Below are positions 1 to 6,071 of a DNA stretch of 11,057 nucleotides, piece after piece; positions within the stretch are counted from its first letter, which is position 1, and every line of letters starts with the position of its first letter. A model generated the notes under the pieces. That model searched no databases, was not told the DNA's origin, and was given only the letters and a program-made list of their open reading frames with translations. Made by a program: the position numbers and the translations under genes. Location of the stretch: assembly GCA_002291955.1 (NCBI GenBank), contig DBBA01000041.1, positions 1 through 11,057 of the forward strand. Direction: 5' to 3'. Source of the stretch: Rhodobacteraceae bacterium UBA996 (GTDB lineage Bacteria; Pseudomonadota; Alphaproteobacteria; Rhodobacterales; Rhodobacteraceae).

Positions 1-295
1 TGCGGAAACCGGACGCATACGAGGACGTGCCGTCAGATGCCCATGCCTTTGTGATCAGACGCACAAGGATGGCCTGTTGGAACTTTGGCCTTTTGTTCGA
101 TCTAGGGATCGTGGGTTAGGCTGCATCGCTTTCGACGGCCTCCGGGCGCGGTACGCCGGATCGTGGCAGTCTGGGCCATCGTGCTGATCTGGGACGCGGG
201 TGATCAGGGTTCTGCGGACCCAGCTCCGCGGATTCACGACCAATCCGTGCGGGATTTCGGTTGTCCGGTTGCGCGGGCGCCCCTATGAGGGCTGC
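1..295. other. Upstream non-coding region, no recognisable gene
   Basis: No reading frame here resembles a known protein. A plus-strand frame entering from the left edge (codons from position 3) stays open until the TAG at 117-119, so the tail of a gene lying outside the window cannot be excluded, but its product is not recognisable. The interval contains one copy of a 19-bp inverted repeat (2-20) and presumably the promoter of the Rrf2 gene. I could not identify convincing -35/-10 boxes. An ATTCACGA octamer near 233-240 resembles the start of the sulfur boxes at 5076 and 6033, but the rest of the box does not match. Confidence 0.5.
2..20 (+). repeat. Left copy of 19-bp inverted repeat
   Basis: The sequence GCGGAAACCGGACGCATAC is found here and, as an exact reverse complement, at 11016-11034. 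The match ends abruptly on both sides. Its position at the two ends of the window suggests a terminal repeat of a mobile element or a repeat-bounded contig, but I cannot assign it to a family. Confidence 0.7.
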
Positions 296-760
296 ATGAT
301 CACGCAGAAGATGAAGTATGCGCTCAAGGCGCTGACGGTTCTGGCCGCCGAGCGGGCAGGGGACGGGCAGGCCCTGCGGATCGAGGAGATTGCGCAGCGG
401 TCCGGCACGCCGAAGCGGTTTCTCGAGCATATCCTGCTGGAAATCCGCAACGCGGGCTTCATCGCTTCGGTCCGGGGGCGCAACGGCGGATACCACCTGA
501 TCAAGGAACCGCGCGAGGTGTCCCTGAGCGAGTTGATGCGTCTGATCGACGGGCCGATCGCACCCCTGCCGTGCCTGTCGCGCCGCGCCTACCAGCGCTG
601 CGAGGATTGCGCCGACGAGGCCGCGTGCCAGCTGCGCCGGGTCTTCGGCGAGGTGTTCTATTCCTACCTGATCCTCGTCGAGTCGCTGACGCTCGCCGAC
701 CTGCTGAAGCCGGGGCCCGGTGCGGCCGGGGACCTTGGTGCGCTGGACATGAGCGGCTGA
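296..760 (+). CDS. Rrf2-family transcriptional regulator with cysteine cluster
   Basis: A 154-residue protein, the usual size for Rrf2/IscR-type winged-helix repressors. The N-terminus has the family pattern: KMKYALKAL helix, the IAQRSGTPKRFLEHIL recognition region (about residues 29-44), then the wing SVRGRNGGYHL. Residues 87-110 carry four cysteines (PLPC, QRC, EDC, AAC, spaced CX8CX2CX5C). The cluster sits where IscR, NsrR and RirA bind Fe-S clusters, but its spacing differs from IscR, so the ligand is unknown. I chose ATG 296 because GAGGG at 287-291 precedes it and the family N-terminus begins there; an in-frame GTG at 200 would add 32 unrelated residues. Lying just before a sulfate importer operon, it is likely a sulfur- or cysteine-status regulator (inferred from neighbours and by analogy with CymR). 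Confidence 0.88.
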   Translation: MITQKMKYALKALTVLAAERAGDGQALRIEEIAQRSGTPKRFLEHILLEIRNAGFIASVRGRNGGYHLIKEPREVSLSELMRLIDGPIAPLPCLSRRAYQRCEDCADEAACQLRRVFGEVFYSYLILVESLTLADLLKPGPGAAGDLGALDMSG

Positions 761-783
761 CCGGCCCCGAAGACCCCAGGCTC

Positions 784-818
784 GCCCGCGTCCCGGAGAA
801 TCCTGTTCTCCGACGGGC
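784..818 (+). terminator. Hairpin after the Rrf2 gene, possible terminator
   Basis: CGGAGAA (794-800) and TTCTCCG (806-812) form a 7-bp stem with a 5-base loop, and GCCCG (784-788) can pair with CGGGC (814-818) around it. There is only a weak T stretch downstream (CCTTTT, about 834-839), so intrinsic termination is uncertain. It separates the regulator from the transporter operon. Confidence 0.4.
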
Positions 819-840
819 ACTCCAAACGCACCACCTTTTC

Positions 841-880
841 CGTTGCAATATACGAGTAAGCCTGTCGTGATAGTGCGGTA
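841..880 (+). promoter_or_regulatory. Possible sulfur-box-like promoter region of the sulfate operon
   Basis: The AT-rich patch AATATACGAGTAAGCC followed by GTGATAG resembles the box at 6033-6055 (AATATAC, GATAA-like core, ATAG end), but spacing differs and several bases mismatch. It is the only AT-rich segment between the Rrf2 gene and the sulfate-binding gene, so it probably contains the promoter. Assignment as an operator is tentative. Confidence 0.3.
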
Positions 881-902
881 ACGCCGATCCCTCGGCCCGA
901 CC

Positions 903-907
903 CGGAG
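903..907 (+). promoter_or_regulatory. Ribosome binding site deciding the sbp start
   Basis: A perfect GGAGG lies 8 bases upstream of ATG 916. It supports translation from 916 rather than from ATG 1093, even though this places 59 residues ahead of the signal-like segment. Confidence 0.65.
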
Positions 908-915
908 GTTTCACG

Positions 916-2076
916 ATGCGACTGCTCTCTTCCCTCCTGTCCGCGCTCGACCGGGCGATCCTGCCCGCCGAGGTCCGCGACGGCCCGCTGCCCGCCAGCG
1001 CCCGCGCCACGTGCGATCAGGACGACACCGTTGCGGCGCCCTGGCCGGTCGCCTCGGACATCGGCTTTGTCCACAGCCTGCACTGGTTCCGCATGCTGTC
1101 GGCCGGGGCCGCGCTGGTGGTCGCGGGCGCACTGGCCGCCCCGGGCCTGCAGGCGCAGACGCTGCTGAACGTGTCCTACGACCCCACGCGCGAGTTCTAC
1201 CGCGAGTTCAACGAAGCCTTCGCCGCGCACTGGGTGGCCCTGGGCAACCCCGAGCCGACCATCGAGACGAGCCACGGCGGATCGGGCAGTCAGGCGCGTG
1301 CGGTGATCGACGGGCTGGGCGCCCATGTGGTCACGCTCGCGCTCGCCTCCGACATCGACGCCATCGCCCGGAACTCGGGCAAGATCCCCGCCGACTGGCA
1401 GGCGCGCCTGCCGAACAACTCCTCGCCCTATACCTCGACCATCGTGTTCCTGGTGCGCGAGGGGAACCCCAAGGGGCTGACCGACTGGGGCGATCTGGTG
1501 GCAGAAGGGGTCGAGGTCATCACGCCGAACCCCAAGACGTCTGGCGGGGCGCGCTGGAATTACCTTGCCGCCTGGGCCTGGGCCGAACGCAACGGGCAGG
1601 ACCCGCAGGCCTTCGTCGCGGCGCTGTACCGGAACGTCCCCGTGCTGGACCAGGGCGCGCGGGGGTCCACCACCACCTTCGTGGAACGCGGGATCGGCGA
1701 CGTGCTTCTGGCGTGGGAGAACGAGGCGTATCTCGCGCTCAAGGAACTGGGCGAGGATCAGTTCGACATCGTCGTGCCGTCGGTGTCGGTGCTGGCCGAG
1801 CCGCCGGTGGCGCTGGTGGACGGCAACATCCCCGATGACGCGACCCGGGCGCTTGCGACGGCCTACCTCGAGTTCCTGTATTCGCCCGAGGGGCAGGCGC
1901 TGGCCTTCAAGCACTTCTACCGCGCCTGGGACACGTCCGCGGCCGATCCCGCCGATGTCGCCCGATTCCCCGAGGTGACGCGCGTCAGCATCGCCGACTT
2001 CGGCGGCTGGGCCAAGGTGCAGCCTGAACACTTCGGTGACGGCGGCATCTTCGACCAGATCTACACCGCGCCTTGA
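916..2076 (+). CDS. sbp: Sulfate/thiosulfate ABC transporter periplasmic binding protein
   Basis: Captures sulfate (possibly thiosulfate) in the periplasm and delivers it to CysTW. The family start LLNVSYDPTREFY begins at about residue 83. SHGGSGSQ at 119-126 matches the first prokaryotic sulfate-binding signature region, and NPKTSGGAR at 205-213 is the classic second signature. GGAGG at 903-907 lies 8 bases before ATG 916, making this the best-supported start and giving 386 residues. However, the signal-peptide-like hydrophobic stretch (about residues 60-80, cleavage probable after LQA) starts only at Met60, so the protein carries a 59-residue N-terminal extension of unknown role. An internal ATG at 1093 would give a conventional 327-residue precursor but has no clear ribosome site. 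The gene heads the operon, overlaps the next gene region at its stop, and is followed by both permeases and the ATPase. Confidence 0.9.
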   Translation: MRLLSSLLSALDRAILPAEVRDGPLPASARATCDQDDTVAAPWPVASDIGFVHSLHWFRMLSAGAALVVAGALAAPGLQAQTLLNVSYDPTREFYREFNEAFAAHWVALGNPEPTIETSHGGSGSQARAVIDGLGAHVVTLALASDIDAIARNSGKIPADWQARLPNNSSPYTSTIVFLVREGNPKGLTDWGDLVAEGVEVITPNPKTSGGARWNYLAAWAWAERNGQDPQAFVAALYRNVPVLDQGARGSTTTFVERGIGDVLLAWENEAYLALKELGEDQFDIVVPSVSVLAEPPVALVDGNIPDDATRALATAYLEFLYSPEGQALAFKHFYRAWDTSAADPADVARFPEVTRVSIADFGGWAKVQPEHFGDGGIFDQIYTAP

Positions 2077-2087
2077 GCCGCCGCAGC

Positions 2088-2939
2088 ATGGACGCCTTCC
2101 TGCAACGCACCCTTCTCCGGCAGCCGTCCGCGCTGCCGGGGTTCGGGCTGTCCTTCGGCATCATGGTGACGCTCCTGTCGCTGGTGGTGCTGATCCCCAT
2201 CGCGGCGCTGCTGCTGTTCGGCGCGAGCGTCGGCCCGGCGGAACTGTGGCGCGTGGTCAACACCGAACGGGTGTGGCTGGCGCTGTGGCTGTCGTTCCGC
2301 ATCTCGCTCTACGCCGCCCTCGTGAACCTTGTCATGGGGGTGATCCTGGCCTGGGTGCTGACGCGCTACCGCTTCCCCGGGCGCCGGATCCTCGATGCCG
2401 CCGTGGACCTGCCCTTTGCGCTGCCGACCGCGGTCGCGGGCATCGCGCTGACCACGCTCTACGCGCCCCGCGGCGCCTTCGGCGAGTTCTTCGCCGCCTG
2501 GGACATCAAGGTCGCCTACACCGAATGGGGCATCTTCCTTGCGCTCCTGTTCGTGGGCCTGCCCTTCGTGGTCCGCACCGTCCAGCCGGTGATCGAGGAG
2601 ATCGAGCAGGAGGTCGAGGAGGCATCGGCCACCCTCGGCGCCAGCCGCGCGCGCACCCTGCGCAAGGTCATCCTGCCGATGATCCTGCCCGCCGCGCTGA
2701 CCGGGTTCGCGCTGGCCCTCGCCCGGGCGGTGGGCGAGTACGGATCGGTCATCTTCATCGCAGGCAACCTGCCGCTTCGGACCGAGATCGCGCCCCTGCT
2801 GATCGTCATCCGGCTTGAGGAGTTCAACTACGCCGCCGCCGCGGCCATCGCCATTGCGATGCTGACCATCTCCTTCGCCATGCTGCTTGTCATCAACGGC
2901 ATCCAGATCTGGAGCCGCCGGAGGATCGGCCTTGTCTGA
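2088..2939 (+). CDS. cysT: Sulfate ABC transporter permease, CysT (CysU) type
   Basis: One of two inner-membrane subunits of the sulfate/thiosulfate importer. The 283-residue protein has a hydrophobic N-terminal span (about residues 22-45), further membrane segments, and the permease EAA loop from about residue 178 (EEASATLGASRARTLRKVILP region) that docks on the ATPase. The motif ALARAVGEYGSVIFIAGN is typical of CysT. ATG 2088 gives a family-like length; a TTG at 2073 that overlaps the sbp stop would add five residues (MSRRS) and also suits translational coupling. Neither has a strong ribosome site. It is followed immediately by the second permease. Confidence 0.9.
   Translation: MDAFLQRTLLRQPSALPGFGLSFGIMVTLLSLVVLIPIAALLLFGASVGPAELWRVVNTERVWLALWLSFRISLYAALVNLVMGVILAWVLTRYRFPGRRILDAAVDLPFALPTAVAGIALTTLYAPRGAFGEFFAAWDIKVAYTEWGIFLALLFVGLPFVVRTVQPVIEEIEQEVEEASATLGASRARTLRKVILPMILPAALTGFALALARAVGEYGSVIFIAGNLPLRTEIAPLLIVIRLEEFNYAAAAAIAIAMLTISFAMLLVINGIQIWSRRRIGLV
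2920..2924 (+). promoter_or_regulatory. Ribosome binding site supporting the TTG start of cysW
   Basis: GGAGG inside the end of cysT, 7 bases before TTG 2932. It is the evidence for using a non-ATG start for cysW. Confidence 0.7.
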
Positions 2940-3810
2940 CGTCTCCCTATCCGCCCCCGCCCGCCCCTTCCGCGCTGCCACGACCGAGGCGCCCTGGATC
3001 AAGTGGGCGCTGATCGCCCTGTCGGTCGCGTTCCTCGCCCTGATGGTCTTCGCGCCCTTGCTCGCGGTCTTCATCGAGGCGCTGCAGGACGGCCTGTGGG
3101 TCGCGCTGGAGACGCTGGGCGAACGCGACGCGCGGTCGGCCATCTGGCTGACGCTGACGGTCGCGGCCATCGCGGTGCCGCTCAACGCGGCCTTCGGGCT
3201 GGCGGCCGCCTGGTGCATCGCCAAGTACGACTTCCGCGGCAAGGCGTTCCTGATCACCCTGATCGACCTGCCGTTCTCGGTCTCGCCGGTCGTCGCGGGG
3301 CTGTGCATCGTGCTGACCTTTGGCGCCAACTCGGCCATCGGCGGGTGGCTGGTGGACAACGGCTATCCCATCGTCTTCGCGCTGCCCGGCATCGTCTTGG
3401 CCACCATGTTCGTGACCTTCCCCTTCGTCGCGCGGGAACTGATCCCGGTGATGATCGAACAGGGCCGGGCCGATGAGGAGGCCGCGCTCACGCTCGGCGC
3501 CACCGGCTGGCGCACCTTCCGCACGGTGACGCTGCCGAACGTGAAGTGGGCGCTGCTCTACGGTGTTCTGCTGTGCAACGCCCGTGCGATGGGCGAGTTC
3601 GGCGCGGTCGCCGTCGTGTCGGGCAAGATCCGCGGCCAGACCGCGACCATGCCCCTGCAGATCGAGATGTTCTACCAGGAATACCTGTCGGTCGCGGCCT
3701 TCACCATGGCGGGGCTGCTCGCCTTCCTCGCGCTGGTCACGCTCCTGCTCAAGACCCTCCTCGAACTGCGCTTCGCCGACCAGATCGCCGCCACCCACCG
3801 CCAACACTAG
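2932..3810 (+). CDS. cysW: Sulfate ABC transporter permease, CysW type
   Basis: Second membrane subunit, pairing with CysT. It has 292 residues with a membrane span at about residues 22-48 and the EAA loop near residue 183 (EEAALTLGATGWRTF). The stretch NARAMGEFGAVAVVSG is characteristic of CysW, as is the following MPLQIEMFYQEY. The start is a TTG at 2932, preceded by an ideal GGAGG at 2920-2924 with 7-base spacing and overlapping the last codons of cysT, which indicates translational coupling. A TTG at 2887 is in frame but lies well inside cysT and lacks support. No ATG exists near the family start. Confidence 0.9.
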   Translation: MSDVSLSAPARPFRAATTEAPWIKWALIALSVAFLALMVFAPLLAVFIEALQDGLWVALETLGERDARSAIWLTLTVAAIAVPLNAAFGLAAAWCIAKYDFRGKAFLITLIDLPFSVSPVVAGLCIVLTFGANSAIGGWLVDNGYPIVFALPGIVLATMFVTFPFVARELIPVMIEQGRADEEAALTLGATGWRTFRTVTLPNVKWALLYGVLLCNARAMGEFGAVAVVSGKIRGQTATMPLQIEMFYQEYLSVAAFTMAGLLAFLALVTLLLKTLLELRFADQIAATHRQH

Positions 3811-3822
3811 GGGACCCCGCCC

Positions 3823-4542
3823 ATGCACATCGAGATCGACGAGATCGCCAAGTCCTTCGGCACCACCGCGGCGCTGCACCCGGTGTCGCTGGCCATCCCC
3901 TCGGGCGCCTTGATCGCGCTGCTGGGCCCGTCCGGGTCGGGCAAGACAACGCTCCTGCGGGTCCTCGGCGGGCTGGAATTCCCGACCTCGGGCCGGGTCC
4001 TGTTCGACGGGGACGATGCCACCGGCCTGACCGTGCAGGACCGCCGCGCGGGCTTCGTGTTCCAGAACTACGCGCTCTTCCGCCACATGACCGTGTTCGA
4101 GAACGTGGCCTACGGCCTGCGCGCGCGCCCCCGTCGCACCCGGCCACCCGAGGCCGAGATCGTGCGCCGGGTCGAGAAGCTCCTCGACCTGATCCAGTTG
4201 CCCGGCATCGGCACACGCTACCCCAACCAGCTGTCGGGCGGCCAGCGGCAGCGCGTGGCGCTGGCGCGCGCGCTGGCCATCGAGCCGCGGATGCTGCTGC
4301 TCGACGAACCCTTCGGCGCGCTCGACGCCAAGGTGCGCAAGGAATTGCGCGGCAACCTGCGCCACATCCACGACGCCACGGGGCTGACCACCGTCTTCGT
4401 CACCCATGACCAGGACGAGGCGATGGAACTCGCCGACCTCGTGGTGGTCATGTCCATGGGCCGGATCGAACAGGTGGGCAAGCCCGCCGACATCCGCGCC
4501 CGACCGAAGACCGACTTCGTGCGCGGCTTCATCACCGCATGA
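3823..4542 (+). CDS. cysA: Sulfate ABC transporter ATP-binding protein, short CysA type
   Basis: Energises sulfate import by hydrolysing ATP on the cytoplasmic face of CysTW. The 239-residue protein contains Walker A GPSGSGKTT (35-43), Q-loop FQNYALF (Gln81), signature LSGGQRQR (137-144), Walker B and D-loop LLLDEPFGALD (158-168), and switch His195 in FVTHDQDEA. All catalytic residues are present. It stops just after the nucleotide-binding domain. E. coli CysA is about 365 residues and has a C-terminal TOBE-type regulatory domain, which is missing here; because the next gene begins on the stop codon, there is no leftover coding remnant. It follows cysW by 12 bases. The family also includes molybdate and phosphonate ATPases, but context fixes sulfate. 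Confidence 0.9.
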   Translation: MHIEIDEIAKSFGTTAALHPVSLAIPSGALIALLGPSGSGKTTLLRVLGGLEFPTSGRVLFDGDDATGLTVQDRRAGFVFQNYALFRHMTVFENVAYGLRARPRRTRPPEAEIVRRVEKLLDLIQLPGIGTRYPNQLSGGQRQRVALARALAIEPRMLLLDEPFGALDAKVRKELRGNLRHIHDATGLTTVFVTHDQDEAMELADLVVVMSMGRIEQVGKPADIRARPKTDFVRGFITA

Positions 4543-5015
4543 CGCCCGAGCTTGACCGCATCGACCGCAAGATCCTGCACGAACTGATGCAGGACGCGAC
4601 CCTGCCCGTGGCGCAGCTGGCCGACCGGGTCGGCCTGTCGCAGACGCCCTGCTGGAAGCGCGTGCAGAAGCTGGAAGCGGCGGGCGTCATCACCGGCCGC
4701 GTGGCGCTGGTCGCGCCCGAGAAGATCGGTCTGGGCCTGACCGTCTTCGTCGAGATCGAGGCCGCCGAACACACCGACGCCTGGCGCGCGGCCTTCAAGG
4801 CTGCGGTCGAGGTCCTGCCCGAGGTGGTCGAGGTCCACCGCATGGCCGGCGATGTGGACTATCTCCTCAAGGTCGCCGTCCCCGACATGGACGCCTACGA
4901 CCGCTTCTACCTCGCCCTCACCCGCCAACTGCCGTGCCGCAACGTGACCTCGAAGTTCTCGATGGAACGGATGAAGGCCACGACAGCCTGGCCGATCAAC
5001 ACCACCGACATCTGA
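4539..5015 (+). CDS. Lrp/AsnC-family regulator, DecR (YbaO)-like
   Basis: A 158-residue Lrp-type protein: N-terminal helix-turn-helix (about residues 4-55, LDRIDRKIL to the SQTPCWKRVQKLE recognition helix) and C-terminal RAM ligand/oligomerisation domain (about 65-150). The TPCWKR helix, KVAL/RVALVAPEKIGLGLT linker, RMAGDVDYLLKV segment and the end region (TSKFSMERMKATTAWPI) closely follow my recollection of E. coli DecR, the activator of cysteine-detoxification genes. A cysteine- or sulfur-sensing role is therefore likely, and the context agrees, but the ligand is inferred. Its ATG overlaps the cysA stop (ATGA), so it is translationally coupled to the sulfate operon and probably tunes sulfate uptake to the cysteine supply. 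Confidence 0.88.
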   Translation: MTPELDRIDRKILHELMQDATLPVAQLADRVGLSQTPCWKRVQKLEAAGVITGRVALVAPEKIGLGLTVFVEIEAAEHTDAWRAAFKAAVEVLPEVVEVHRMAGDVDYLLKVAVPDMDAYDRFYLALTRQLPCRNVTSKFSMERMKATTAWPINTTDI

Positions 5016-5035
5016 CCTGCCGCAGCCACGGCAGG
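5016..5035 (+). terminator. Hairpin after the sulfate operon
   Basis: CCTGCCG (5016-5022) and CGGCAGG (5029-5035) form a perfect 7-bp stem with a 6-base loop immediately after the Lrp-type stop codon. No T-run follows; a second weaker stem (GGGGGAA with TTCTCCC, one G-U pair) comes next. It may be a terminator or an mRNA 3' end stabiliser. Confidence 0.45.
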
Positions 5036-5075
5036 GGGAACGCGGTTCTCCCCGGGCGGACAAGAACGGAACCCG

Positions 5076-5098
5076 TATTCACGATAAACATGATAGAG
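5076..5098 (+). promoter_or_regulatory. Sulfur-box candidate upstream of the hydrolase gene
   Basis: The 23-base box begins TATTCACGATAA and ends ATAGAG, followed by TTTT. It matches the box at 6033-6055 at 17 of 23 positions with identical spacing. It contains GATAAA (5083-5088), a plausible -10 element. The conservation upstream of two separate transcription units suggests a shared operator overlapping the promoter. The regulator is not identified; the Rrf2 protein is the leading candidate. Confidence 0.55.
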
Positions 5099-5124
5099 TT
5101 TTCGCAGGATAGGGAGTCACCGAA

Positions 5125-5718
5125 ATGCCCAGAACCCTGCTTGTTCCCGGACTCGACGGATCACCCGCGCCGCACTGGCAGCACTGGTGGGCGTCGTTCG
5201 ATCCGTCCGCCCTGATCGTGCACCAGGACGACTGGGCCGCGCCCACGCCCGAGGCCTGGGAGGCCGAGGTTGCGGGCGCGGTCCTGCAGCACCCCGGCGC
5301 CATCCTTGTCGCGCACAGTCTGGGCTGCCTGGTCGTCGCGCGGCTGCTGGCGCACTGGCCGCAGCTGCAGATCGGCGGCGCGCTGATGGTCGCCCCGGCC
5401 GATCCGTCGCGCCATGTCCGCCTGTCGCGCTTTCACGACGTCCCGCGCGACGACCTCGGCGTGCCTGCGACCGTAGTGGCCAGTCGCAACGACCCGTGGA
5501 TGGCGTTCGATGACGCGCGGACACTGGCTGCCGACTGGAACGCGCGGTTCATCAACTATGGCGAGGCCGGGCACATCAACACCGCCGCGGGCTTCGGTCC
5601 CTGGCCCTATGGGCTGGCCCTGCGCGACGCGATCGTCGCGCGCGGACGCAGCTATGTGACGCCGGGCAGGTGCCGCGACGCAGGTCCGGCAGCCGCACAG
5701 ACGCGGTGGGTCCTGTGA
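5125..5718 (+). CDS. RBBP9/YdeN-family alpha/beta serine hydrolase
   Basis: A 197-residue small alpha/beta hydrolase. The N-terminal LLVPGLDGSPAPHWQHWW is the family's oxyanion/start motif. The probable triad is Ser65 in the AHSLG nucleophile elbow, Asp123 in SRNDPWM and His150 in EAGHIN. No signal peptide, so cytoplasmic. AGGGAG at 5111-5116 lies 8 bases before ATG 5125. The substrate is unknown; relatives are poorly characterised esterase-like proteins. The gene starts a new transcription unit downstream of a box shared with the FMN reductase operon, implying induction with the organosulfur genes. It could cleave an ester or thioester released from organosulfur compounds, but that is inference only. 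Confidence 0.85.
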   Translation: MPRTLLVPGLDGSPAPHWQHWWASFDPSALIVHQDDWAAPTPEAWEAEVAGAVLQHPGAILVAHSLGCLVVARLLAHWPQLQIGGALMVAPADPSRHVRLSRFHDVPRDDLGVPATVVASRNDPWMAFDDARTLAADWNARFINYGEAGHINTAAGFGPWPYGLALRDAIVARGRSYVTPGRCRDAGPAAAQTRWVL

Positions 5719-5906
5719 TGTCGGGCCAGGCCCTCTCCCGCCCCCGGGTCGAGATCCGCACCGCGCGGGGCGAGACCCGCTCGCCCGTGGCGCTGGCCGT
5801 GTTCCTGATCGCCTATCTCGCCATCCTGGGCCTGATCGTGCTGCCCAGGGGCGCACTTCTTGTCCATCCTGTCGGCGCGTCCGCACAGGCGCAGCGCGGA
5901 CCGTGA
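5718..5906 (+). CDS. Small single-span membrane protein, unknown function
   Basis: A 62-residue protein whose ATG overlaps the hydrolase stop (TGATG at 5716-5720), a sign of translational coupling. About 25 basic, polar residues (MSGQALSRPRVEIRTARGE) precede one hydrophobic segment (about residues 26-46, VALAVFLIAYLAILGLIVLP) and a short C-terminal tail. The arginine-rich N-terminus suggests it stays cytoplasmic. I do not recognise the family. A longer frame opening at 5670 is less likely because it would lie inside the hydrolase gene. Coupling suggests it may anchor or partner the hydrolase, or be a small subunit for uptake. Confidence 0.6.
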   Translation: MSGQALSRPRVEIRTARGETRSPVALAVFLIAYLAILGLIVLPRGALLVHPVGASAQAQRGP

Positions 5907-6032
5907 TCGCAGGCGCCGGGTCCCGTGGGGTCAGGGCGCATTGCGGATGTCCTGTTGAACCGGAACTGGCGCACGGTTTTGTCTCTTTCCCGGCAAATCT
6001 TTGGAATGGCCAGCGCCGTAATCCTGCACCAA

Positions 6033-6055
6033 TATACACGATAATACCAATAGAG
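6033..6055 (+). promoter_or_regulatory. Sulfur-box candidate upstream of the FMN reductase operon
   Basis: The 23-base box begins TATACACGATAA and ends ATAGAG, followed by GTTTT, and pairs with the box at 5076-5098. GATAAT (6040-6045) is a good -10 match inside it. ACCAATA occurs twice (6028-6034 and 6046-6052), flanking the core. After both boxes the leader also shares GGAGTCACC, which contains the ribosome site. Confidence 0.55.
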
Positions 6056-6071
6056 GTTTTGGAGTCACCCC

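Noticed and set aside
200..295. Upstream extension of the Rrf2 gene from the GTG at 200
   Set aside because: The extra 32 residues are unlike any Rrf2 N-terminus, and the ATG at 296 has its own GAGGG ribosome site.
664..2031. Long open frame on the minus strand (455 codons) opposite sbp
   Set aside because: It mirrors the strong codon bias of the high-G+C sbp gene. Its translation is low-complexity R/G/A/Q-rich, has no family motifs, and conflicts with clear plus-strand homology.
2947..4407. Minus-strand open frame of 486 codons opposite cysW and cysA
   Set aside because: Antisense shadow. The translation is dominated by Q, R, G, E and H with no recognisable domain.
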